NCBI RefSeq assembly: GCF_024168485.1
Contig: NZ_JALJVY010000007.1
Location: 202,629 to 266,628, forward strand
Source of the DNA: Sphingobium sp. OAS761
GTDB taxonomy: Bacteria > Pseudomonadota > Alphaproteobacteria > Sphingomonadales > Sphingomonadaceae
Length of the DNA: 64,000 nt
Direction: 5' to 3'
The position numbers and the translations under genes were made by a program. A model generated the notes under the pieces. The model saw only the letters and a list, made by a program, of their open reading frames with translations. It was not told the DNA's origin and did not search any database. The first letter of the stretch is position 1; each line of letters starts with the position of its first letter. Positions 38,121-48,500 of this stretch are shown piece after piece.

Positions 38121-38759
38121 TTAACGGGTCGCGTTATATCGAAGCTGGTCCTGGGTCAGGTTGAAACCCACGAGCAGTTCGAAACTGGTGCGCTGCAATG
38201 CCGCCTTCACGTCGGGCTGGGCAAAGGGATCGATCGCGGCATCCGCATCGCCCGCCTTGCGCTTTTGCGTGATCTTGGCCTGAATGTCGGCGGGCAGCGT
38301 TGCCGCGCTCTTGTTGACATAGGATCCCGCCTTGCCCTGCGCGCTTGCCCGATAGGCGCCGGGCGCAAAATTCAGCGTAACTTGCCCGATCCGCTTGGCG
38401 ACAACGGCGCTACCGCCCTGCACCACGGCCGAGAAATAGGGCAACGTGACCTGCCGCGCCGCGCTCGCGTCGCTGCGACGGGCGTTCACCGTGAAGCTTG
38501 CTTCGGTGTAGAATTGATCCCCGTCCACGCAGGTCGAACGCAGGTCGGTGATATTCGCCACCACGTCGATCGCCGAAGCGTCGGTGCTGTTGGCCGGGCT
38601 GAACAGCGTGATGTCCCCCGTCTGCGCGGGAATCGCCGCCGTTGGGCAAGCCGAGCGCACGGCGACGATGCCGCCGGTAGGATCAATCTCACCCCGGCGG
38701 GAGCAACCGGCAAGAGCGAGAGCCAGCATTCCGGTCAGGGCAATTCGACACAATGTCAC
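38121..38759 (-). CDS. Lipoprotein of unknown function
   Basis: 212 residues with a lipoprotein signal (ALTGMLALALAGC; Cys19 lipidated). The mature region alternates beta-like stretches (DITLFSPAN, VTLNFAPGAYR) with a positively charged C-terminal helix and two further Cys (ACPTAAIP, STCVDGD) that may pair. I do not recognise a family. It shares a 125-bp divergent intergenic region with ispH and lies 111 bp upstream, in opposite sense to reading, of argS start. Confidence 0.72.
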   Translation of the reverse strand: MTLCRIALTGMLALALAGCSRRGEIDPTGGIVAVRSACPTAAIPAQTGDITLFSPANSTDASAIDVVANITDLRSTCVDGDQFYTEASFTVNARRSDASAARQVTLPYFSAVVQGGSAVVAKRIGQVTLNFAPGAYRASAQGKAGSYVNKSAATLPADIQAKITQKRKAGDADAAIDPFAQPDVKAALQRTSFELLVGFNLTQDQLRYNATR

Positions 38760-38884
38760 GGGCAGATTTTCCTTGGCATGGCCTCAAGGCCGAAAGCTTT
38801 GCGCTTCCTTATCCATCCCCCGGCCCGCGCGCAACCGCAAGCAAGCCGCTTTCCTCGCGGCGCACATTCGCCTAAGCGGCGAGC

Positions 38885-39844
38885 ATGACCGAAGCGCCCG
38901 CCAGCCTGCCCGCCATCACCCTGCTGATCGCCGCTCCGCGCGGCTTTTGCGCCGGGGTCGACCGCGCAATCGTCATCGTCGAAAGGGCGATCGAGAAATA
39001 TGGCGCTCCGGTCTATGTCCGGCACGAAATCGTCCATAACAAATTCGTCGTCGACAGTTTGAAGGCAAAGGGCGCAGTATTCGTCGAGGAACTCGATCAG
39101 GTTCCGGATGGCGTTCCGGTCGTCTTTTCTGCCCATGGCGTTCCCAAAGCCGTGCCGGCCAAGGCGGAATCGCGGGGGCTCGATTATCTGGATGCTACCT
39201 GCCCGCTGGTCAGCAAGGTTCATCGCCAAGCCGAACGCCAGGTCGAAGCAGGCCGGCACATCCTGTTCATCGGGCACCGGGGCCATCCGGAGGTCGTCGG
39301 CACGTTCGGGCAAGTGCCGAGCGGCACGATGACCCTGATCGAAACAGTCGAGGATGCCGAGGCATTTTCGCCTGCCGACCCCGACGGCCTTGCCTTCCTG
39401 ACACAAACCACCCTGTCGGTGGACGATACCGCCGCGATCGTTGCGGCGCTCCAGCGCCGGTTTCCGGCAATCACCGCGCCGAAAGGCGAGGATATCTGCT
39501 ATGCGACATCCAATCGGCAAACCGCCGTCAAGGCCATCGCCGCGCAGTGCGACGCTGTCTATGTGATCGGCGCGCCCAACAGTTCAAATTCGCTTCGATT
39601 GGTCGAAGTGTCGGAGCGTGAAGGGACTCCGGCCCGGCTTATCCAGCGGGCTGACGAGATTGATTTCGAATGGCTCGCGACCGTCAGGACGCTGGGACTC
39701 ACCGCCGGCGCATCCGCGCCGGAGATATTGGTGCGCGAAGTCGTCACCCGAATCGGCGAACGCTACCAGGTCGAGGAACGGCAGGTTGAAACCGCGCGCG
39801 AAACGATCGCTTTCAAACTGCCCCGCGGGCTGGAAACACGCTGA
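38885..39844 (+). CDS. ispH: 4-hydroxy-3-methylbut-2-enyl diphosphate reductase
   Basis: [4Fe-4S] enzyme making IPP and DMAPP in the last MEP-pathway step. 319 residues; cluster cysteines are Cys22 in [11 protein letters not shown], one in [11 protein letters not shown] and one in [13 protein letters not shown]...HNKFVVD and FSAHGVP are substrate-site segments. thrB follows after 3 bp. Confidence 0.97.
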   Translation: MTEAPASLPAITLLIAAPRGFCAGVDRAIVIVERAIEKYGAPVYVRHEIVHNKFVVDSLKAKGAVFVEELDQVPDGVPVVFSAHGVPKAVPAKAESRGLDYLDATCPLVSKVHRQAERQVEAGRHILFIGHRGHPEVVGTFGQVPSGTMTLIETVEDAEAFSPADPDGLAFLTQTTLSVDDTAAIVAALQRRFPAITAPKGEDICYATSNRQTAVKAIAAQCDAVYVIGAPNSSNSLRLVEVSEREGTPARLIQRADEIDFEWLATVRTLGLTAGASAPEILVREVVTRIGERYQVEERQVETARETIAFKLPRGLETR

Positions 39845-39847
39845 ACC

Positions 39848-40825
39848 ATGGCCGTATACACCCATGTTCCCGCCGAGGAGATCGACGCGTTTCTCGCCCG
39901 GTATGACGCCGGACGCCTCATCTCGGCCAAGGGCATTGCCGAGGGGGTCGAGAACAGCAACTACTTGCTGGAAACGACAGGATCCGAGGGCAAAGGCCAT
40001 CGGTATATCCTGACCTTATATGAAAAGCGCGTGGACGAGTCCGACCTGCCGTTCTTCATGGACCTGCTGGATCATCTGGGCGCGCGCGGCTGCCGCGTGC
40101 CACGCTTCATCGCCGACCGCAACGGTCGACGCCTGCAACAGCTGGCGGGACGCCCCGCCTGCCTTATCGAGTTTCTGACCGGGATTTCGGTAACCGAGCC
40201 AACGCCGGGGCAGGCCCGTGCCGCGGGGGTTGCGCTGGGCGAACTGCACAAGGCGGCGAGGGGTTTCCCCGGCGAGCGAGGCAATGCGCTGGACAAGGAT
40301 GGCTGGCACGAACTGGCCGGAAAATGCGGGGACGATTTTGACCGGATCGCGCCCGGTCTCGCGCGGCGCGTTGTCGACGAACTGGCCTTCCTGGATGCCA
40401 ATTGGCCGGTCGACCTGCCGCGCTCGGTGATCCATGCCGACCTGTTTCCGGACAATGTCCTGATGCTGGGCGAGGAGGTGACGGGGCTCATCGACTTTTA
40501 TTTCAGTTGCGTCGATGTCCGCGCCTATGATCTGGCAGTCACGCACAGCGCCTGGTGTTTCAGTCATGACGGTTCGACCTGGTTCCCGGACCGTGGCGCG
40601 GCGTTGGGCGCCGGTTATGCCCAAGCGCACGGCCTTGGCGATGCCGAGCGTGCCGTCTTCCCGGTCCTGTGCCGGGGTGCGGCGCTGCGTTTCCTGCTCA
40701 CCCGCGCTTATGACTGGATCAATACGCCCGCCGATGCACTGGTGACACGCAAGGACCCCCTCGCCTATTTGCGGCGGCTCGACTTCTATGCCGGTGCGAA
40801 CCCGTCGGAATTGTTGGGCGCATGA
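39848..40825 (+). CDS. thrB: Homoserine kinase (choline-kinase-like ThrB)
   Basis: 325 residues of the alphaproteobacterial ThrB type, related to aminoglycoside/choline kinases and not to GHMP kinases. [20 protein letters not shown] opens the family; catalytic segment [13 protein letters not shown] and metal-binding GLIDFYFSC. Operon with ispH and rnhA; overlaps rnhA by 4 bp. Confidence 0.95.
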   Translation: MAVYTHVPAEEIDAFLARYDAGRLISAKGIAEGVENSNYLLETTGSEGKGHRYILTLYEKRVDESDLPFFMDLLDHLGARGCRVPRFIADRNGRRLQQLAGRPACLIEFLTGISVTEPTPGQARAAGVALGELHKAARGFPGERGNALDKDGWHELAGKCGDDFDRIAPGLARRVVDELAFLDANWPVDLPRSVIHADLFPDNVLMLGEEVTGLIDFYFSCVDVRAYDLAVTHSAWCFSHDGSTWFPDRGAALGAGYAQAHGLGDAERAVFPVLCRGAALRFLLTRAYDWINTPADALVTRKDPLAYLRRLDFYAGANPSELLGA

Positions 40826-41268
40826 CGGATCTGCCCCAGGTCGAGATTTTCACCGATGGCGCCTGCAAGGGCAATCCTGGCCCAGGCGGCTGGGGCGCGG
40901 TGCTTCGCTTTGGCGACCGGGAAAAGGAAATTTCGGGCGGCGAGGCACAGACCACCAACAACCGCATGGAAATGATGGCAGCGCTTCAGGCACTCGACGC
41001 GTTGAAGAAGCCATGCAGCGTCACGCTTCATACCGACAGCAAATATGTGATGGACGGCATCACCAAATGGATATTCGGCTGGCAACGAAACGGTTGGCGA
41101 ACGGCAGACCGGAAGCCGGTAAAGAATGCTGAACTCTGGCAATTGCTGGTCAAGGCGGCGGCCCGTCACGAGATTCGCTGGCAATGGGTGAAGGGCCATG
41201 CCGGGCATCCTGAAAATGAGCGCGCCGACGCGCTCGCCTGCGCAGCGGCGGAACGGTTCCGCCGCTAG
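40822..41268 (+). CDS. rnhA: Ribonuclease HI
   Basis: Degrades RNA in RNA-DNA hybrids. 148 residues with the catalytic carboxylates Asp12 ([16 protein letters not shown]), Glu50 (NNRMEMMA), Asp72 ([11 protein letters not shown]) and the Asp in NERADALA. The basic handle region [16 protein letters not shown] is present. ATGA overlap with thrB. Confidence 0.97.
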   Translation: MTDLPQVEIFTDGACKGNPGPGGWGAVLRFGDREKEISGGEAQTTNNRMEMMAALQALDALKKPCSVTLHTDSKYVMDGITKWIFGWQRNGWRTADRKPVKNAELWQLLVKAAARHEIRWQWVKGHAGHPENERADALACAAAERFRR

Positions 41269-41284
41269 CGCGCCTGACAGGTTT

Positions 41285-42202
41285 TCAGCGATCGACGCGA
41301 ATATCGTCGAAATATACCGTCTGATGGCCTTTGGGATCGGCGGAGCGATAACTTCCCAGTTCGAAACCCATTTGCGGGCTGACCGCGTAGACGGCCGGAT
41401 TGAAACCCCACGCAACGCTATGGTCGAACTTCTTCTGGTCGTTCATCCAGAATCCCACCCGTCCAACCATCTCCCCACGTCGATCCATCGACTGAAGAAC
41501 GAAGGAAAAGGTGTTCCAGGCGCCTTTTCGGACTTCACCGCGATACAGAACGCCCTTGTCCCTCTTGTCGAAATAATAGAGATTTTCGGCCTGAGGATTT
41601 CGGACTGCGATGATGAATTCCTCAACATCGGGCGATTTATTCCTGCGACGCGACGTGGGTACTATACGCAATGACAGAACAGGACCGCCCGGATTGACAT
41701 CTTTCACTTTGCTGGCGCGCCCGCTCACCTTGGGCTGCAATATCTGGAAATGGATCATTTGATGGACCGGTGTATCGTATTGGTCATCAAGCTTCATGGA
41801 AAAGCGGACAGTGGTCGGCTTGTTATCGCCAATCCTGATCCGTCCCGGCTCCCCCCCAGGCAGCGGCTTATAGTGGGACCAGAAACTGTACATGATCTTG
41901 TTCTTTGCCGCCCCCCGCGCGCTCGGGTCGATCGATATACGCAGGCAACGGGGCGGTGAATGGCAGCCTTGGGTCACTATTTCGGGCCGATCCGCTGCTT
42001 TGGTGCCCTTGTCGATGGTCGCGTTGAAGGTCAGGTTGCTCCGCGCGTCCACAATCGCGCTGGAGCCAGCCGCCTTCATGCCCTGCCCGTCGTCGAAATC
42101 GACGGACAGGAGTTGCCTTGGTTCAGATACGGCTGCACCCGCCAAAAACGCCGTCGCCGCGAAGGCCACGCCCCATTTCAACCGCGCCATCGCACCGCTC
42201 AT
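41285..42202 (-). CDS. Secreted polysaccharide-lyase-like protein (heparin-lyase-type jelly roll)
   Basis: 305 residues from the ATG at 42202 (42190 also possible). Signal peptide (KWGVAFAATAFLAGAAVSE), then a single beta-rich domain of the kind seen in heparin-lyase-like polysaccharide lyases: CLRISIDPSARG, MIHFQIL, WNTFSFVLQS, GRVGFWMND and the closing YFDDIRVDR strand. These enzymes cleave uronic-acid glycans by beta-elimination; the catalytic residues cannot be confirmed by eye. It marks the left border of the polysaccharide region and is divergent from the GSCFA gene. Confidence 0.65.
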   Translation of the reverse strand: MSGAMARLKWGVAFAATAFLAGAAVSEPRQLLSVDFDDGQGMKAAGSSAIVDARSNLTFNATIDKGTKAADRPEIVTQGCHSPPRCLRISIDPSARGAAKNKIMYSFWSHYKPLPGGEPGRIRIGDNKPTTVRFSMKLDDQYDTPVHQMIHFQILQPKVSGRASKVKDVNPGGPVLSLRIVPTSRRRNKSPDVEEFIIAVRNPQAENLYYFDKRDKGVLYRGEVRKGAWNTFSFVLQSMDRRGEMVGRVGFWMNDQKKFDHSVAWGFNPAVYAVSPQMGFELGSYRSADPKGHQTVYFDDIRVDR

Positions 42203-42426
42203 GTCATCATACTCCTGTACGCATGTTCTGCGCAAATCCGTAACAACCTCAAACGCGTTACGATCCTTGCCTTCGCCATTCTCATGATCGTGCACGCATG
42301 CACCGCGTCTGAACGGGATCGCGGTTTGCATTCCTGCCTCGATCCGATATGCTCCAATGCAGTGCAACAAAGTGAAGAATGGAAGCTTCACTTGCGGTCA
42401 GGGGCTCAGCGGGGAACATAGGATTC

Positions 42427-43521
42427 ATGGCGACCAAATTGAAAATACAGGAAAAATCTTCCAGCAATCCTTATGGAGATCTGCCTGGAAAGGCCTTCTG
42501 GCGTCCTGCTGTCGCTGATCGCTCGATGTTCGATATCGATGAACTATGGACACCCAAATTCAGGATTGCACCCAAAGCCCCAGTTGCCACATTCGGATCA
42601 TGCTTTGCACAGCATATCGGCAATGCACTGAAAAACCGCCACTTCAACTGGCTGATGGCTGAAACCCCGCCGCCCGGCATGAGCGAGGAAGGTGCGAAAC
42701 TATATAATTACAACGTCTTTTCGGCCCGCACAGCCAATATCTATACGACTTCGCTGTTGCGGCAATGGACCAGTTGGGCTTTGGGGCATGGTAGCCCCCC
42801 GGACGAATATTGGCGCAAGGGCGAACGCTATTATGATCCTTTCCGACCGGCGATCGAACCAAACGGATTTGAATCGCTGGCGGAAATGCGGCAATCGCGC
42901 GAGGAAGTGATAAAGGCCTTTCGCGCTTGCATCGAAAACGCGCATTTCTTCGTTTTCACGCTGGGGTTGACCGAAAGCTGGTTCAACCGACATGAAGGGT
43001 ATGAATATCCCATGTGCCCCGGGACGGTTGCCGGCGAATTCGACGAAAATGCCCATGAATTCCGCAATCAGGGTTTCGAGGAAGTACGTTCGGCCCTGAT
43101 GGACGCCATCCGCATGATGCGACAGGCCAATCCGAAATTGCGGTTCATTCTCACCGTTTCTCCGGTGCCACTGACTGCGACCAAATCGGACAAACATGTA
43201 CTGGTCGCCACTATGTATTCCAAATCAGTTTTGAGAGCCGTCGCGGGGCAGGTGGCGATGAATCACAAGTTGGTGGATTATTTCCCTTCCTATGAAATCA
43301 TTAACAGTGCGGTGTTCAAAGGAAGCTTCTTCGAACCGAATATGCGTGGCGTGAACAAACGTGGTGTGGATTTGGTGATGGACCATTTCTTTCAGGGCTT
43401 GGTCCATAAATTTGGAGATTATTTCACTGCCTCCAGGCGCAAGGCTGCGGTAGTTCGCAGCAAAAAGCTGGAGGAGGTCTGTGAGGAAGAGTTGCTCGGA
43501 GCTTTTGGAGCAGCCCGATGA
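42427..43521 (+). CDS. GSCFA-domain protein
   Basis: 364 residues from the ATG at 42427 (AGG 4-6 bp upstream). The diagnostic ATFGSCFAQHIGNAL begins the GSCFA domain, a group related to SGNH/GDSL esterases with the Ser in GSCFA as likely nucleophile; FTLGLTESWF and FILTVSPVPL are conserved inner strands, and FPSYEI/ H near the end may complete the site. A role in polysaccharide or glycan deacylation or acyl transfer is inferred. No signal peptide, so probably cytoplasmic. Overlaps the next gene by 4 bp. Confidence 0.82.
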   Translation: MATKLKIQEKSSSNPYGDLPGKAFWRPAVADRSMFDIDELWTPKFRIAPKAPVATFGSCFAQHIGNALKNRHFNWLMAETPPPGMSEEGAKLYNYNVFSARTANIYTTSLLRQWTSWALGHGSPPDEYWRKGERYYDPFRPAIEPNGFESLAEMRQSREEVIKAFRACIENAHFFVFTLGLTESWFNRHEGYEYPMCPGTVAGEFDENAHEFRNQGFEEVRSALMDAIRMMRQANPKLRFILTVSPVPLTATKSDKHVLVATMYSKSVLRAVAGQVAMNHKLVDYFPSYEIINSAVFKGSFFEPNMRGVNKRGVDLVMDHFFQGLVHKFGDYFTASRRKAAVVRSKKLEEVCEEELLGAFGAAR

Positions 43522-44216
43522 GAATTGCTGTCATCGGAAATAGCCATATCGGGTCGCTCAAACGCGGTGCTGCAATGCTACCTATTGACGAGATCGAGCA
43601 TGACCTCGTCTTCTTCGGCGCTCGTAGCCATAGCCTGAGAGAGTTGGTCGTGGAGGGCCGTGCCCTTGTGCCGACCAGCGAAATCGTTGCCAATGCGATC
43701 GCGTTCACCTCGGGCGGCGAAATGAAAATCGATGTGGACCACTATGATGCGTTTCTGCTGTACGGAATGGAAGCGCGGCCCTTCCTTCCGCCCGAGGACC
43801 ACTTCTATTCCAGTGCCGTGATTGCGCGCACCTTGAAGGATCTGTTTGAGGGCACCCTGTCACATGCGACGCTGCTGAAATTGCGCGCCATTACGGACAA
43901 GCCGATATATCTCGGACATAATCCCATGAAGGCGGCACCGCGCACGTCAGGTTCACAAAGCACCAAGCCTTACGAGCGAGGTTTGACCATGCTCAACGAC
44001 GCCATCTATAGTCCGATGGGAGCGGCACTGTTGCCACAGCCGCTGGAAACGGTCGTCAATGGTAACGCCAGCAATATTATCTATTCGCAGGGATCCAAGA
44101 GCCTAGCGATCGGGGATGGTCATGACGACGCTCTGCACCCCGACATGGACCTCAATCACATGAATGATGAATTTGGCAGCATGTGGTTGAGAGATTGGTT
44201 TGCCAAACTGGCCTGA
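43518..44216 (+). CDS. SGNH-hydrolase-like protein
   Basis: 232 residues. Begins MRIAVIGNSHIGSLKRG, where GNSH resembles block I of SGNH hydrolases (Ser nucleophile), and near the C-terminus DMDLNHMND fits the D-x-x-H block. The middle is not recognisable. With the overlapping GSCFA gene it forms a translationally coupled pair of probable acyl hydrolases/transferases. No signal peptide. Confidence 0.6.
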   Translation: MRIAVIGNSHIGSLKRGAAMLPIDEIEHDLVFFGARSHSLRELVVEGRALVPTSEIVANAIAFTSGGEMKIDVDHYDAFLLYGMEARPFLPPEDHFYSSAVIARTLKDLFEGTLSHATLLKLRAITDKPIYLGHNPMKAAPRTSGSQSTKPYERGLTMLNDAIYSPMGAALLPQPLETVVNGNASNIIYSQGSKSLAIGDGHDDALHPDMDLNHMNDEFGSMWLRDWFAKLA

Positions 44217-44295
44217 CCTTTGGTGAGCGGAGCAAAGCTGCCCACGAGCATTTTGCAACGAGGGCGGCTTTGCTCTACCACATTGATACGCGACA

Positions 44296-45438
44296 ATGGA
44301 GACTAGATCTTTGGCGAAATTCATCGTGCATATCGGAGACGGCAAATGCGGTAGTTCCGCCATGCAAGCCGCAATGTTCGACGCACGCACAACACTTAAG
44401 GAACAGGGGTTCCTCTACAAGTCGCATCATCGGACCAGCGGAAATTTCTGCCTCGGCACGCTGCTAGGGAAGTCGACCAGAGGTAATAACGCACGACAAC
44501 GCGAATTCGCGCTGCAGACCATAGCCCAGCTTTCTGCCGAACTGGATGACGTCGATTATGTACTCGTATCCTCCGAAGCGTTCCTAACGCTGGACCCGGA
44601 GGAAGTGGTCGAAATCTTGCAGATGATCACTTTGGACATCGAACGCATCGACGTGATTGCCTATGTTCGTGATCCGCTGGGCATGTATCTGTCGCTGGCA
44701 CAGCAATCCATTAAAGCTAGCTATCGTTTCCCGCGCCCGGACACATATGTCCGCCCGCTGGACCGCTTTTTGGATAAATTCCAAAGCTACCCGATGATAG
44801 ACAGTGTAACGGTCCGAATGTTTGACCGGTCGCAATTGGTCAAGGCCAATGCTGTCGCAGATTTTGAACATGTAATATGTGAATTGACGGGCAAGGAAGG
44901 CCTTGGCCTGGAGCATATCAACGAAAACACGTCGCTTTCGAGCGAACAGATGGTTGTACTACAAGATTATCGCGCAAAATTTTGTCGCGATATTGACGGT
45001 AAGGCGGCGCCCGGGAGTTCGCGACTCATCGACTTCATGATGACAATGAACGAAAATGGACTTGTCGGTAACAAGCCAACCCTGTCATCGGATGCCGCAG
45101 CATTGGTCGCGCAGGGGAATGCCGATATCATAGACCGCCTCAACCGACTGTATGGGTTTACTTTGCGCTGCGACCGGCCTGAGGTCGGCAGCATTCCAGC
45201 CGAACGTAGCTGGTCACATATTTCCAACATATTGACCGACGTGCAGCCCGGTTATGTTCATCATATCAAAATGCTCGTTCCGGCGTTTAATCCTGCTTTG
45301 GAAGCAGGTGATATGGAAAAGGGCTTGAAGTCGATGCACAAGCTTATCGAACTGGAACCGAGCAAAGCGGAGGCGATAGAGCGTGCAACGAAAATCTATT
45401 GGACCACCGAATCCATAGCGGGACTGGTCTCGTCATAA
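44296..45438 (+). CDS. P-loop sulfotransferase-like protein
   Basis: 380 residues. FIVHIGDGKCGSSAMQAAMF near the N-terminus matches the PAPS-binding 5'-phosphosulfate loop (K-x-G-S-S/T), and VIAYVRDPLGMYLSLAQQ matches the 3'-phosphate-binding region (RDP followed by Ser). Together these point to a carbohydrate sulfotransferase. Start may be 44296 or the internal codon at residue 7. Third gene of the GSCFA-SGNH set; base composition here is visibly more AT-rich than in the flanking housekeeping genes. A bidirectional terminator follows. Confidence 0.68.
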   Translation: METRSLAKFIVHIGDGKCGSSAMQAAMFDARTTLKEQGFLYKSHHRTSGNFCLGTLLGKSTRGNNARQREFALQTIAQLSAELDDVDYVLVSSEAFLTLDPEEVVEILQMITLDIERIDVIAYVRDPLGMYLSLAQQSIKASYRFPRPDTYVRPLDRFLDKFQSYPMIDSVTVRMFDRSQLVKANAVADFEHVICELTGKEGLGLEHINENTSLSSEQMVVLQDYRAKFCRDIDGKAAPGSSRLIDFMMTMNENGLVGNKPTLSSDAAALVAQGNADIIDRLNRLYGFTLRCDRPEVGSIPAERSWSHISNILTDVQPGYVHHIKMLVPAFNPALEAGDMEKGLKSMHKLIELEPSKAEAIERATKIYWTTESIAGLVSS

Positions 45439-45468
45439 CCAATTCATTCTATTATTATTAATTTAAAT

Positions 45469-45496
45469 AAAGAAGCCGGCAAATGCCGGCTTCTTT
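45469..45496. terminator. Bidirectional Rho-independent terminator
   Basis: AAAGAAGCCGGCA (45469-45481) pairs with TGCCGGCTTCTTT (45484-45496), a 13-bp stem in an AT-rich setting. The T-rich flank works on both strands and serves the sulfotransferase-like gene on plus and the large glycosyltransferase gene on minus. Confidence 0.9.
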
Positions 45497-45539
45497 ATTA
45501 TCTTCTATCGGGTGATCGGGCCAGCCTCGACCCGCACCT

Positions 45540-48500
45540 CTACATGGAAGATTGTGCTTCGATCTTCGCGCGCCAGCACGCGATTCCCGCCTCTTCAAGT
45601 TCGGGACGGTCGATCTGATATTCGCTCACGACGAAGCCGTCTTTACCATAGTGGCGGACATCATCGCCCGGGAACGCATCGCGCCAGCGTGCCGCATAGC
45701 TATACCGGTTGTGGATGATGAAGCGCCCCCTACCCTTGGTGCGCCCTTCATGGTGGATCACCGTGGCGCCCGCGACATATTCGAACACGTCTTCCCCGTG
45801 ACCGACGCGATAGCACAGGTCGATATCTTCCTGCCCGTTGATGAAGATAGGATCGAACCCCTGGACTTCGGCGAAATCGGTTGCCCGCATCGCAAAGCAG
45901 GCGCCGGTGATCGCGCGGAAGCGGCGATTTTCCGCAACCAGCGGAGAATCCGCCGCTTCATCGACATAAATGGGATAGCCGAGCGGCGTCTTGCCGGAAA
46001 AGACCACGCCAACGCATTGGACGCGGCCATCGGGATAGAGGAGCTTGGGCTGGGCGCCCTTCACTTCGGGATTTTTTAGCGGCGCGAGAAGCGGCGTCAG
46101 CCAATCGCCCTGCACTTCCGTGTCATTGTTCAGGAATACCAGCCGCGCGCCATTAGAGGCTGCAAAACCGACATTGTTCCCGAGCGAGAAGTTCAGATTG
46201 TCGAAATTGTGGATCACCTTGATCCGGCCGTCCCGTTCCGCCCAGCTGTCGAGCAGCCCGGACGTTTCCTCGTCGCTGCCATTATTGACCATGATGATCT
46301 CGATCTTCTCGCTCCCGCAATTGCGGACGAGTGCGTTGAGGCATTTGTTGGTCAGCGAATATTGATTGTAGACGCACACGATGATCGAGACGAGGTCCGG
46401 GTCGCGCTGTGGAGCCCGTCCGCGCAGCGTGTGCCAGTCGATGATCATCTGCTGGAAGGACAGGAAGCGCCGCTCCGGACCGCAACGATATTTGTTGTCG
46501 TCAACCGGTTCTCCCACCGGCGCGCCCCGCCAGGCGGGCAGTGCCGGGACGGGCGCGTCCTCATAAGCCTTGGCGGACAAAGCGCGCAACGCCTTCATGC
46601 GCCCCGATCCGAACGCCGCCTTCACCTTTCGCGCATAGTCGGGATGGCGCTGGTGCACGATTTCCATCGCGGTTTTGATCAGCCCATCCTTTTCGCTGCC
46701 GAAACTGGCGGTGCGCTGGTGAAACACATAGGCGTGCGGAGAAATGAAATTCTTCCAGCCCGCCTTGATCGTGCGCATGCAGAAATCATTTTCCTCGCCA
46801 TAGCCGCGGGGAAAGGTCTCCTCATCGAACAGGCCGATATGGTCCATCAGGTCACGGCGGACATACATGCAGAAGCCGTTACCGGTCGGCACGTCGATCG
46901 GATCGGATTCCCGAGTGAAGGCGATGACCCGCTTCGCCCATTCGTCATGCGACATCCCTTCGGGAATCGGGTTCACGACATTGGCCGTCGGGAAGGAAAA
47001 GGCGCCCGAATTGTCGCCCATCGCGGTCACGGTCCCTGTTTTGGGCGTACCGAACGCGACCTTCTGCATCCCTTCGATCCAGCCGTCATGGACGATGGTA
47101 TCGCTGTTGAGCAGCAATATGTCGTCGTCGCCGGCCCATTTGATACCGCGATTGATGGTGCGCGTATAACCCATATTCTGAGGGTTCACGAGCAGATGGA
47201 AACCGGGATTGCGGGCGAAACGGTCGAGCAACGGCTGGACGCGGGCATCGCTGCTGCCATCGTTGATCATCAACACCCGGTTGCGCGTCAGATCGGTGCG
47301 GGCCAGCACGGAATTGAGGCAGCGCTCCACCGCTTCAGGCGCATTATAAACCGGAACGATGATGGTCAGCCGCCTGTTGTCATCGATGCGCAGGCCGACT
47401 TCCTCCGCAAGAATCGCAGACAGCGCGTGCCGCAAATTGTTGCGAAGCACGACGGGCGAAAATTGCCGCAATATCTTGAGGCGGCCGGCCTCGCCCATCG
47501 TCGCGATAAGGCCCGGATCCTTGCACAGCTTGTTCACGCGGGCCAACACCGCCTCGACATCCTTGTAGCCGACAAGGAAACCCGTTTCGTTGTCGTCGAT
47601 CAGTTCAGGCACCGCGCCCCAGCGATAACCGATCACCGGCCGCCGGGCGGCCTGCGCCTCCGCCACAGTCCGGCCGAAGGATTCGGCGAAATGCGACAGT
47701 GCCATTATGACATTGACCTGCGCCATGGCTTCGGCCGGACTCTCGGCATAGCCGGCAAATTCCAGGTTGGACGGAACGCCGGCTTCCTTGAGCTCGGCGA
47801 TGTAGGCGTTCTCGGGACCAATCACGCGGAAACGCGCGCTGGGCACCAGGTTTTCCGCGCGCCGCGCGACTTCCACAAAATCGGCGATCCCCTTCTTGGG
47901 GATGTTCGAACTGACAATACCGAAGACGACATGTTCGCCGACAATATTAGGCATGTCGAGCGAATCGACCTTCGCGACATTGGGCACGTGGAAGCTGCGC
48001 CGGCTGTCCGCGAACAATTTCTGCGTCGCGGCGGAATTGGCGATCACATAATCCGTTTGTGACAGGATACGATCGATGATGCCCTGCGCATCCATACCCA
48101 TCCGATCGCACAGATGCTGATCATGATCGATCAGTTCGCGCGCGTGAATGGCCGTCAGGCGGCCAGCCCGGCGCGCGGCGATCAAGGGATCTACCAAGAC
48201 GATCGTATTGCAATAAACCAGGCTGATATTGCACTGTTCAATAACGTAGGTGAAATCTTCGATGGAGATTTCATCCGGCTTTCTGTTCTTCGACCACTGA
48301 TAATAAGGAAAAGAAAACAGGCCGCACGACTTTTTACGCAACAGCTCGATATACTCCGGATTACCCTCCTGCGGAACAGCAATATAGACGTTTATCTTCA
48401 GTTGCGCGAGCGCCTCAAGCATGTCGATGAAACTGCGCTCACCGCCGAACATCTGCTGGTTGACCTCATGCGCGCACAGCAGCACCGAAGGAAGGGAATC

